Assembly: GCF_037975245.1 (NCBI RefSeq)
Contig: NC_092581.1
Span: forward strand, 4,987,501 to 5,051,500
Direction: 5' to 3'
Length of the DNA stretch: 64,000 bases
Source of the DNA: Apostichopus japonicus
Lineage: Eukaryota > Echinodermata > Holothuroidea > Aspidochirotida > Stichopodidae
In this document: positions 30,601-41,934 of the stretch, one piece after another
Layout: every line of letters begins with the position of its first letter
Numbering within the stretch: position 1 is the stretch's first letter
Notes under the pieces: generated by a model
What the model was told of the DNA's origin: nothing
Database searches by the model: none
Seen by the model: only the letters and a program-made list of their open reading frames with translations
Made by a program: the position numbers and the translations under genes

Positions 30601-33600
30601 ACTAAATCTACGAAATGAGAACCATCACTTCCGGTTTTATTAAACCGCCGTAGAGCCGGCTCTTCATCTGGTCTAATTAATTAATCCGAAACCTTTCTAA
30701 GTTAAGATTAAGGGGAGAGTCACGGAATGATCTAATATAGGCGAATCGATCCATCAATTATGGTGGCGGGGGGGGGGGGTAGGGTAGGGGGGGTTGAGAA
30801 TATTCTAAACAAGGAGATATCCATATAACGTTGGAGAAAGAAAGATCTTACAGAATAATTTGATTAATATTTCAGAAAAGATGATAAGGATTAAGTTTAT
30901 GAAAACTTGATTTACAAAATCATATGTACGATGACATCTTCATGGTTAGCTCTTCTGTTGAAATAAGGCTGAGGAGGGGTGATAAGGGGGATTAGTGGGA
31001 TTAGTGGGTCAGGGACTTAGCCTGATTAGTTAGGATTTCACCCTTAGAGCATCGAGTGAAATGTGTTTGTATATTGTGTCCTCTGGTAAATCCACCGCAT
31101 ATAGTTTTCGAATACCCCCACTCCACACCGGCCCAACCAGAACAAAAACCCGTTCCGCCATACGGGACTGTGTATAGGAGCATAGATAAATTTAAAAAAA
31201 AATAAAAAAAATATGGGGAAGTATTTCTTTGTGTCGATCCAGGGAGTATTATTTATTTTCTCATGAAGAAGATGAAAAATTTTACGTTCGCTCGTCGATG
31301 TAGTGAAAATTACGTTAACTTTTTTTTATTGCTAAATCATTATATTGTCATAATTTCCATACGGATATTGTTCATCTTCCAAAGTAATTGAATAGTTTGA
31401 GGAAACCCAAAATGATAGTTTATTACCATTCATATCTTTATTTTAGATGTGATCGTGATGTTTGTCGCAAGTGAGGTGATGTGGGTGTGGTTGTTGATGG
31501 AACTATTTGGGGGTGGAGGAGAGAGGGGAGGGGGCGTGTATGGAAGTCAAAGAAAAGAAGGCTATCAATTGGAACGCCTCTTTAGAATACTAGCATCCTA
31601 ATTATCAATTCGTGAATTAGAATCTATATGCCAGTTACGTAATTCTACAAGTCCACGAGCCAGAGTAATATATGAAGTGCTATAATCACTCAGAAACAAC
31701 TAAGTCTATAAACCGTAACTTAAACACCTCAAATAAGAGGACGAGTCTGATACAAAAGGATGGGTAAATCCCTTCTCGACAACCCTTCATATCCCCTTAC
31801 CCCTCCCCTTCCCCTTCCCCCTCTTTATGTGTTAAGTTTACCAAATCATATTAATAAATATATTGTTACAAATATCGAGGATTAAGAGATTCACCACTCA
31901 AATTAACTGACCAAGCTCAACAGTTTCTGCAAACGCAATCAAGTGAGTCGTAACCTCTGCAAACGCTTGATCTCCAAGGGCGTTGACATGACAATGACCT
32001 CGGATCTCTCGCTGAGAAATAGCAAAGAGAAGAAGCAGGCGTGTATTTGAGCGCGCATTCATGTTATAGAAACCAGTTATTTGTGGTATGTCGCCCCTTA
32101 TACGTACATCCGTAGCATGAACAATTCTTACATATAGTAACATCATTGACTGAACTTTTGACGTCAATTTTTTAACCATTGCAGCATTATATCATTTTAG
32201 CTGTTGTCCGACAGGGACTATATTTTCAAGTAATTACCTTTATTTTCTCTTCATTCAGCCAATAGAATTAAAGTCCCATCTGCGTCTGATGCTATACGTA
32301 TATTAGTCCAGCAGTAGTCCAGAGTACAATATTATATCAAGTTAGACATTGGACGATGCATGAGATATGACAACTCAAGGAAAAAACATGCACTTTTTAA
32401 GATACGAAGGAAAATATAAAGTGGTACAGATTTCTACGCAACTAATAGAGGTTATATTATTATTATTATTATTATTCTCTTTAGTTTAGTTTAGTTTAGA
32501 ATAGCTTACATTTACAATAAATTGTCTCCTATTACGTAATCGTTGGATTAAACATGCGAATTCTATATACATTATTTCGTATATATTATATACACAGGTT
32601 CGTACAAGCTCTGCACACTCCACATACATGTACGAAGGGACATATTTCCTAACTGCACTGAACCTTACGGTTATGAAAGACGTTTATGCTATGACGTCAT
32701 ACACCATAAGGTGGATGATTTTAAAGGTCTCTGCAAACTGATGTTTTGTAATCTTGATCACCAAACATACAAAACTGATAAACATTGACTTGACAAACAT
32801 GGGTTAAGGAAAGTTCATCTTATATACAGCCTTGGGAGTATAAACTCTTCCGTTTTAAAAACAAAACAGAACATTGACGTCACGTAGCCTATAGCCCATA
32901 GTCACCCCACACCCCTTTTTTCGATGTGCCTTCGGGTAAAACATTGTGATTCGTAGTAAGCCGAAAAGTCATGACTTTAAGTTTTCTTTAAGGATTTGTC
33001 AAATGAAACCCCTCCTTTCTTTCTTGTTTTAAATTTCTTTTATGCAATATGTTTTAATATCATTTATCCGAAAGGCAAATAAAGGGGGCTTTCGTGAACA
33101 ATTGCCAAGGTTATTGAATGTAAATGTTTTCTACATTTGTCGTCTTTTTTGTAATAAAACAACATTGATTTAGAAGGATAAATTTACACTGGTATGGGAA
33201 AGAACTTCAAAAGTGGACAACATTCACATGGATTAGAGCACATAAATCCCATTGACAGTCCATCCCTGGAGATTTATCTGAAGACATTTTGTTCTGCAAT
33301 CGATTGTTTTTTTTTTCTCCTTCAAACATTCATTATGTTGAGTTTCATTTTTGAGATAAAATTTCCAAATATCTATATTATTCTGAATGCAAAAACATGA
33401 GTATATGAATGTTACACCGGGTGGACGTGACATCCTATATTTTTCTGCAATTGTTCAATCAAAGATGAAAGGGGGGAAAATATGGCGGGATAATGCGAAG
33501 TTGTTCTGATGCACGTCAAAACGATGAATACGATTTCAATCAACGTACGATTGAAATATTCTATCTAATTTCAGTTTTTACAAGGAGTGTGTCCTTGGAA

Positions 33601-33680
33601 ACGTCACAATGATAGTTAAAGGTGATACTTTTATATGGTGTTGTTAACCTGTTGTTTATAGGTATACGAGTCGATTATGA
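27631..33680. other. Six kilobases with no supported gene
   Basis: Unique-looking AT-rich DNA with scattered homopolymers: 22 consecutive C at 29607-29628, and G runs near 30155, 30768 and 31500. A pyrimidine-rich CTTCTT patch lies at 30400-30455 and an ATT repeat at 32456-32475. A minus-strand open frame of 93 codons at 31898-32179 is the least repetitive candidate, but I recognise nothing in it and see no splice support. Confidence 0.45.
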
Positions 33681-33709
33681 CAGATATATATATATGACAG
33701 ATATATGAC

Positions 33710-33773
<64 letters not shown>
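33681..33773. repeat. (TA)n microsatellite
   Basis: GACAGATATATA repeats pass into a pure TA run that ends in TGTGTGTG. Confidence 0.95.
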
Positions 33774-33779
<6 letters not shown>

Positions 33780-34111
33780 TTATTGTTTGTTATGAAACAA
33801 CACAAATGGATCAGAGAATCGATCCACAAAATGTTACATTATAAGACCAACATATTTGCTGCATGCTAAAGAAGGAATATTAGTCAATTGTCTTTCCATA
33901 AAATTACACAAAAAGGGGGAGGGGAGGGGAGGGAAGGCTCAAAGGGAAGGAGGGAGCATTTATCTCAAATTGTTATGCATTATTAAAAATTTAATGCTGT
34001 CAAGTTAGCATAAATGTATAAGTGAATGTGTTTCATTACTGGAATATACAGGATTTTTTTTTTAAAACTTTATTTGCCAGTCTTCAAATTTTCGACGAGT
34101 GAGTATAGCGA

Positions 34112-34359
34112 ATGTATGTATGTATGTATATGTGATCTTCCCGCAAGCAGGAACTCGCGAAAGAAGCCATGGAGGCTTATAGACTCGCAAGCTGACCGAA
34201 GCCAATCTCTCGGCACACATTCATTTAACGTCCATGTCGGGAAGTTGTTATTGAACAACACCCTTGCCAGACGACACACATTGCTGTCGGCGGGGAATCG
34301 AACCGGGGATCTCATGACTGGGAGACGCCGGCGTTAACCACTAGGCTATACACTCCGCC
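34112..34359 (-). mobile_element. tRNA-derived SINE (family B, diverged) with (CATA)n tail
   Basis: On the minus strand from 34359 the head has ATAGCCTAGTGGTTAACGCC (A box) and CGGTTCGATTCCCCG (B box). The body shares GACGTTAAAT, CTTCGGTCAGCTTGCG and CGCGAGTTCCTGCTTGCGG with the copies at 18445 and 36036. The tail is the ATGT run at 34112-34128 (plus-strand sense). The head is more diverged than the body, suggesting a subfamily or a head replacement. Confidence 0.85.
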
Positions 34360-34708
34360 TTGTTTGAAAGTGTCTACTGAAATACGAGTGAAATTTCCCG
34401 CTCTTCTCTATAAGACTGAATATGTGACAATTTAGCTCTATAAAACTGCTGTAAGTTATCTTACTTTAATCGACCTTTAGAGAATTCATTTCTGTAGTGA
34501 ATTCTCAACCATCTCAACGAGTGAATTCTCAGTCTTTGGAATTTAAAGAATTCGCCAGATTCACTCTCGTGTCATATCAGGAAGATGCTGTTAGTGCATC
34601 GACCCCGGTATGAACAGCCATGCAGGTGGTACTTATCAACCACTTGATATCAATAACGACTTTCCCGTTAAGTCTTGTATGCAACTAAGAACTTTACGTC
34701 AAGATGTC

Positions 34709-34897
34709 TGTGCAGTTATAGTATGTTAGGCCTATAACGCTAGATTATAACGCGAATGACACAAAGGAAAGATACATGCGCAGTTAAAGTATGTTAGGCC
34801 TATAACGCTAGGTTATAACATGTAGTACAAAAAGGAAAGATATATGTGCATTTAAAGTATGTTAGGCATATAACGCTAGGTTATAAAATGTATGACA
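34709..34897 (+). repeat. Three-copy tandem repeat, period about 68 bp
   Basis: TATGTTAGGCCTATAACGCT (or a near variant) occurs near 34721, 34790 and 34858, each followed by AGRTTATAA and ending ACAAAGGAAAGATA in the first two units. Confidence 0.85.
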
Positions 34898-35535
34898 CAG
34901 AGTAAACTAATTTGGAAAACTCCCTGCTCTGATATATCAATGCAACAAAATAGCATATTGTTGTTAAATACTTTTGAAGGGCAGAGGATGGGGTGGGGAG
35001 GGTATATATTTACATTGCAAACACAATTACTTTCCATTACTTTTAGCACGAGAAAAAAAGCCGTTCCATCAATTTTACACTTTTCTCATAAGTGAAATGT
35101 ATGATAATTAATACGTACATAAATATAGATTAATACATATATTAATATATGTAAACAACATATACGATATAGTAAGGACTTATATTCTAAATTTTATTTT
35201 CAACTAATTTTTCGAATTATTGAATTATTAAATAGAACTTACCACACGTATATACAGCTAAAACGTGACCCTTCTCTGTTCCTCTGTCTGTTCAATTTAT
35301 CCTTAAAAACTGTTTGGTTGTAATTCCTTTACTAAGAATCGAAAACCTCCAAAAGACAAGAAAAAATAAGGCAAGTATAGACTGAAAGAAAGGAAGAAAA
35401 AACAAAACAAAACAAAGATAATTCCCAAAGTTTAGCCTCACGGAAAGCAATCACTTAAGTTTTGACATTTGATTCCCCAATGTGAACAAACACTCGGTAA
35501 AATTCTCTTCCTTGACTATCGTCCATTTTATGTAA

Positions 35536-35586
<51 letters not shown>

Positions 35587-36035
35587 CGCATTAAAGAAAC
35601 AAAAAACTGTCGCTCTGGACCAAATAGTGGTTTCATGATTCCCAATGTAAACCTGTCGCACTTTAACTGGTGTAATTAACTCCGTCAGAAATTATAGGCT
35701 CTCGAAACCTTGACTTGTAAAATTGTCGTATATTGATGTGCAACTGACGACGAGCGATAAATGACTTTTTAACCGCACTTGAATGTAAGACGTGTTATGT
35801 TATAGTTCAATATAGTACTAAAATACTAGCCTCTTTTTTCTTGAGGGAGAGGGGGGGGGGGATTTTTTGAGGGGAGGACTTTGATCATTTGAACAAAAGT
35901 TGCACAATTATACTAGATAATATCTATTTGCGTCGTTCAAAATTAGTGAGTGGGGTTTATTTATTACCGTACAAGGTATATAACACGGTTGACGGTTTCA
36001 AGTTATATGTTATAGGCCTATGCTAGTTATATGCT
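34898..36035. other. Non-coding stretch with a (TA)n tract
   Basis: A TA run lies at 35538-35583 and a G run near 35850. No gene supported. Confidence 0.5.
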
Positions 36036-36280
36036 AGGAGTGTTAGCTCAGTGGTTATCGCCGGTGCCTTTCAATCATAAGGTCCCGAGTTCGAGTCACT
36101 CCAAGATTAATGTATGTCATCCAGTTACAGAGTTGTTGACAATTGACAATTCATAATCATGGACGTTAAATATGAATCTAAGAGACTGACTTCGGTCAGC
36201 TTGCGGCTTCGATAAGCTAATGATGGCTTCTTCGCGAGTTCCTGCTTGCAGGAGGATGTAAAATACATACATACATACAT
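36036..36280 (+). mobile_element. tRNA-derived SINE (family B) with (CATA)n tail
   Basis: The head TAGGAGTGTTAGCTCAGTGG (A box) and GAGTTCGAGTCACTCC (B box) is followed by the same body as the minus-strand copy at 18445-18712 and ends in ATACATACATACATACAT. By eye the two copies are close to identical over most of their length, differing by a short insertion and scattered substitutions. Confidence 0.88.
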
Positions 36281-37434
36281 GTTTCTGTGAAGTTAGGTTT
36301 TAAATAGTGTGAATTTAGCAACAACGTAGCATTTAAATAAGAAAACAATACTGTTGGTCACTTGTTCGGGTTAGTTCGGGTTAATTCGGGTTCGTCTGTC
36401 GTGGTCACGTCAGTAGAAAAATAAAGACACGACGATCGGGTGGTGCGCCTGGTGGGGTGGGGGTGGGGTGGGATGAGACTTGACGGTAGTTACTTGGTAT
36501 AGGAAGGTGCCAAGTGTTAATGGCTCGTTCCTTTATGAACTATAGGAATGAAAAGTTCTGAGGTCAAAAGTTCGAACGAAGCGAAAAGTGCCACTTTTTG
36601 CTATGTGAAAGGTAAAAATGTCGGATGGACCGCCAAAACTTCCCAAGTAAAGTTACGATGGCGACTCAGGATGTTATAGGTTAAAACTCAAAGAGGTCAA
36701 AAGACAAATACTGTCTTGTTCAGAGCGAATTAAGTTCATAAATAGAGGGTTGTACATTCCAACATGCTATAATAATGTAGCACATAATCAAATTGCTACT
36801 GAAGGTACGTTTCTTTGTGATGGGGTATGCGACTCTATGAATTACCCTTTCGCATCAAAATGCAAAGATATTGTCGACTAGAAGTGGATTTGAGCTACCC
36901 AATTTAAGAAATGAAAAGAAAGTGTTACAATTTTGCTTTAACATTTCAAATAGATTCAATGTCCCATTTTTGTAATTTTATTATATGAATAGTAAAATAT
37001 GTTAATTTTAACCGCCTTAAATAAGGTACAGTTGAAAAATAAACCGGCCACATTCTAAACAAAAATGAAAAAGATGATAATCATTTTCACCAGTGAAGGT
37101 AGACAAAACTAAAAGAAAAATACAGTGCGACACCATTTGGGTATATAGTTTCGTAACCGAGAGAGGAAAGTTGATAGCATAAGAGAACACATTATCGGAT
37201 TTAATCGTCCAGGGAAGGGATATATTGGGGGGGGGGGTGGGGGAGGAGGGCGGACTAAACTTCCAAACGATACAATGACGAAGTAGAATGTATAAGCCTC
37301 GGCAAGTGCCTTGATAGAATAATGGAAACGAAGAAAAAAACAGAGACATCATTATTTAAGATGCCGCAAGTATTTTGAACTATTTGATGTAAATTAAGAT
37401 TCAGTTTGGAGATAATTAGTGCATACCTGTACAA

Positions 37435-37467
<33 letters not shown>

Positions 37468-39501
37468 ACATAAGTAACGATCCCTGACAAATTACTTGAT
37501 ACATGCCGTATAAAATATACATGTATATACAGAAATAGAGGCCTACGTGTTGATGATTTAAGTATTTAGCCTGATTCGTCAAGTAAGAATTATTCAAATT
37601 TACAATCCTGAACTAGTTTCCTTGGTATAAACATCTAGGCCACATAATTAAGGTCTGATGTGTTTCGTCTGTTGACCACTTGGAATTTAATCAACTGACC
37701 AAGATAAAAGTCTATACCGGTTAAGTCGTATGTAAGACGAGAGCATATAGTGACGTAGGGTTCTAACGTGTATTTCAAATCTCCTATATACAGAAAATAC
37801 AGAGAGAAAAGTATGGACATATCTCATATGGAGGGTAGGTGCGAGTATTTTTATTTGAAAAAAAAACCCTCTTTCATTATAAGGATTCTCTTCCCTTCAT
37901 TTTATTGGTTTATCAAAGGGTTGAAGGTTTTAGCCGATTCATGAAACTTTTAAAGTAGCATATGTTGATGAGCATGCATGGTTGGTTTAATAGGTTGAAA
38001 GGATGTAGCATGTTGAAGTTAATGGGAATTGGCAACATGTATAATTAAAACTGATACCTTCAATGAGCAACCCGCAGCCGACTGTTCTTTATAGAGGTTT
38101 AGGGAAGGGAGAGGGTGAGTATAGGGGACATTCACTGCCCCCCCCCCTCTGCACCCTATGATCGATAGCATATACAAACTGGATGTAATGAACTCTGCTT
38201 TGTGTGTTTTAGTTTGATTCCTTTCCTTCTTTCTGATACTAAATTGCTTCACGAGCTTTAAACATGAGATTTCAGAATTACTCTTTATACCGTTTTTGTG
38301 CACTTCCAAAAAAAGGGGGGGAGCTTGAAGGCAGGATTGTCCCCAGGGTCGGACCTGGCTCTTAAAGGCCCCGGTCCAGAGTGGTGATATTCTACCGAGG
38401 ATTTTAATGACTTTATCGAAAGTCAATTTCATTTCAAGTTAGCTTTACAAAATAACGACTATTTCTTAAACACCAATCAAATTGAAATTTGCAAAACTGT
38501 AATCTTCATGCATGAGGAAAAATTCAATAAGCCTTTAATCGGTAAATTGTTATAGCAAAGCTTTGAATTCCTTCTTACATAATACGTAGAAGTCCGATAG
38601 ATCAAAATAAAACCAGTAGCTGTCGTTGAAAACAGATCAAAATCGTCGACTAGTGATTTCTCATATAGGAGGGCGCCAAATATACGTACCAGACATTGTC
38701 GTCATCAACATGAGGCTGGGAAGACTATATATGCATGGGATATTTCAAATCAATCTATATTTTTGTAACTTTTTTTCGCTTGAGGGAAATCAAAGATAAA
38801 CACGCTTATTCATTATATAGTCACGCCATATATGAATATTTCATATTTATTCAAAGTTAAAAATTACATCAACCGTGTCAGTTTATCAGCAACAGCATAT
38901 ATTCTATTCATAGCATTTATACTTTATGTAGCAACTTAAGTTTACATTTTCCCCTTAGTGGCCAAAAATAAATAAAAAAATAAATTAAGAAGTGTGTTAA
39001 ATTGTGAATACTTGACGCTATGCATGGGTCGTAATTTTCAAGTACATGGGAAATCATTTATTTATTGATTTATTTATATATTTTTATAACGAATAATTAC
39101 TGCTTGAAACTTTTTGTAAATCTTATAGATAAAGTACAACTTATTCCCAACCTAAATTTCTCTCTACATTCGGTCGTCTAATATATTCATAGGAAATCAC
39201 GCACTTGGGTAAAGTGTTTCATATTATTTCAAAAAAAGTCAAAGAAAGAAGAATGATGATTTGTATAGAGATGCTCATTTCGGTCCGTTTAAATAAAGAT
39301 TGGAAGAGACTTAACATCGCTTTAGGTCATACTTGTTTACTCTTGTTTTTTATTTCTTTTTTATGATTTCTCATAATTTTACAAACAACCATTTTTTCGA
39401 GAGAGAGTGACAGATAGAGAGAGAGGTAGATATATAGTTGCAACCAACTGTTGGGTCAAACCTGCAGTAGGACATAAATTTGTTCTTGATCTTATTTTAT
39501 A
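36281..39501. other. Non-coding stretch with (CA)n and G runs
   Basis: A (CA)n tract lies at about 37437-37464 and G runs near 37228 and 38315. Three GTTCGGGTTA-like 10-mers occur in a row at 36364-36393. Minus-strand open frames at 37017-37352 and 38019-38432 are unrecognised. No gene supported. Confidence 0.45.
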
Positions 39502-39509
39502 CTGAAAGC

Positions 39510-39903
39510 AAGGGGGTAGGAGCCGGGGGAACTGGGGGCACGTGCCCCTCCCCCCACTTTGTTTTCCAACTATGCCCTACTGGCAAATAAAATGTGCCCC
39601 TTTGATGAAGAACTGTCTTTTGGATATCTGAAGCCTTTGTTAATTTTAATATTTTATTTTAATTATTTATTTTTATTCTGTACATGCTATTTTCAAAATG
39701 GCATCCCATATCTTTATGTTGCACGGTTAACAATAAACAATCTCAATAAATAGTATTGATAGCATACTAACACATCATATATATTAAGTGATAAGGCCGG
39801 TGTGCATCGGTTTATAGCATAACGAGTGGTGGTTGTGGAATGAGAAAGTGCCCCTCTGATGTTGGCCACCCCCCCACTTTTTTTTGGAGGTTCCTACCCC
39901 CTG
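39510..39903. mobile_element. hAT-like non-autonomous element, 394 bp
   Basis: It begins AAGGGGGTAGGAGCC and ends GGTTCCTACCCCCTG. An exact 8-bp target duplication, CTGAAAGC, lies at 39502-39509 and 39904-39911. The interior matches the element at 41612-41934 over two long blocks (CTACTGGCAAATAAAATGTG and ATAGTATTGATAGCATACTA). A stretch of about 80 bp in the middle (TTTATTCTGTACATGC onward) is missing from the other copy. There is no transposase reading frame. Confidence 0.92.
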
Positions 39904-39911
39904 CTGAAAGC

Positions 39912-41268
39912 CACGTATTAGAAACATAAGTTTGTTTGTGTTTATCTTTATGGGATGTGTGGAGTTCTATCCTTTATTTCTAGTATTATTAAAGCAGTTT
40001 TCTGACACCAAATTTTAATATTAGATTTGTGGCCTTTTTCAACTGTAAACGTGATGGTGTCGTCTGCTATCCAATCGTTTAAGTAGGATTTTCTGGTGAA
40101 ACTTTTATTGGAGAGAAAAAAACATCTCACACTGATAGTTGAAAACCCCCATCTCAAAGTGCTCGCCCCTAACTCGAGATTTGGTTGATAGGATGTAACC
40201 TATTTTGACTGGCTAATTCTTCGACTCCGTCCAGGCAGCTGGATCACAGTAGAAGTTTTTTTTTATTCATCCCTGAAATCTGATATATTTGGAATGCATG
40301 CTGAGCTGTCAAAGTTATATGTACTTAGAATTTAAAAAAAAAATTATTCATATTTTTATTTATATTTTGTTCTATTCCAATTTGGTATATTTCGGTGCTG
40401 CGTACATTTATTATTCAAAGTACTCAGTGTAACTTTGAAAACAGTTTCCTGCACCAAAAAAGCATCAAACTCGATTTGTTAGAATTACACAGTTCCTCGG
40501 TTCTTAGTGTAATCCTAATAGCACGTGCTACCGATTTATAGCACGATCCAGTTTTAACTGTGGTACAAAACTTTGAAGATATATAGTAGTCACTGTGTTC
40601 TCTGTGTGAATCGGGTGGTGTATTATATCTACGACAATCGTCTCTCCGTATTTGTATATACATATTCATCCGTTTGTCAATCTGTTATCTGTCTATCTAT
40701 ATGTCTGTGTGTCTGTCTGGCGTTCTGTCGGACTATAGGACCATGCACTGAACTTCCCAAACGGCTTACAAATATTTTATAACAATTTTTGTTGTTGCAT
40801 AAAACAAACATCCATGTATCTTTTAATGGTATATCATCGTTCAAGGTCGCGAGTGAGTTCATTTTTTCTCTGTAGTACTCAGTCGTACAAAAATACTGTC
40901 GCCATAAAACATAAATGATCGGAAATTTCCTCGACTTAAAAATTCCCCTTTGCATTGATTATTCATAAAGTGCTGGAGGTTACTGACTAATATAGTCGAT
41001 AGTTTTCCTAGTCTTGTAATGTAAAGAAAAAGTAGACATCACTTACCCCCCAAAAACCAAATTCTCCAAACAAATTTTGAAAAGTATATATCCTAAAAAG
41101 TAATGACTTTGGGGCCCTTGACTGGTACCAATTGAGTTAGTTTTTCTTTGATGATCACAAAACGTAGCCGAATCGATTGTGAAGGATATTGTACCTACCG
41201 TACATTGCCCAAAGTAATATCTCCTTATACCCATGGGATGGTAAATTGTGAAAATTGTACGCTTTCAG
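39912..41268. other. Non-coding stretch, no gene seen
   Basis: Unique-looking DNA. Short open frames on both strands are unrecognised. Confidence 0.45.
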
Positions 41269-41455
41269 AATATTATATAATTAATGTGGAAGTGTAAATA
41301 CAACAAATAGAATATTCAACAGTTTTTACCATCAGGTTTTTACCTGAAACTGATGATACACATGGAGAACTGAATATGAATGGGATAGCAAGGATGTGTA
41401 TAGATTCCTATAACGACAAAATCAAATCAACACCCCTCGACAACCCTCCAACCCC
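41269..41455 (+). repeat. Interspersed repeat shared with 48077-48300
   Basis: This segment, including TTTTTACCTGAAACTGATGA, AAGGATGTGTA and CAAATCAACACCCCTCGACA, matches the reverse complement of 48077-48300. By eye similarity is high but with many substitutions. The copies are therefore inverted relative to each other and about 7 kb apart. I do not recognise the family. Confidence 0.8.
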
Positions 41456-41611
41456 CCCCCCCCCCCACGTCCTACCCAAAAATAAATCACAAAAATAAAA
41501 ATCGATTATAATAATAATTAATACAAAACAAACAACCAAACAAATTACCAAAGCAAAAACAAATAAACAGCATGAGACAAGTAAGATGGGATGCTTGTTC
41601 CTGTCTGGCTG

Positions 41612-41934
41612 CAGGGGGTAGGAGCCGGGGAGGGGGGCACGATCCCCCTCCCCACTTTTTCCAAAATAACAAATCTGCCCTACTGGCAAATAAAATGTGC
41701 CTCTTTGATGAAGAACTGTCTTTTGGATATCTTAAGCCTTTGTTAATTTTAATATTTTATTTTAATTATTCACGTGCACCATAATAGTATTGATAGCATA
41801 CTAACACATCATATAATATTTAAGTGATATGGCCGGTGTGTATCGATTTATAGCATCACGAGTGGTGGTTGTGGAATGAGAAAGTGCCCCTCTGATGTTG
41901 TGCCCCCCACTTTTTGGAAGCTTCCTACCCCCTG
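41612..41934. mobile_element. hAT-like non-autonomous element, 323 bp
   Basis: Sister copy of the element at 39510-39903, with ends CAGGGGGTAGGAGCC and CTTCCTACCCCCTG and the same interior minus about 80 bp. The flanking 8-mers (TCTGGCTG and TCTGTCCT) agree at only five of eight positions, so the target duplication is decayed or the site was rearranged. The full terminal C is present here. Confidence 0.85.

Noticed and set aside
38019-38432. Minus-strand open frame of 137 codons
   Set aside because: It passes through C/G homopolymers and has no recognisable motif or splice context.
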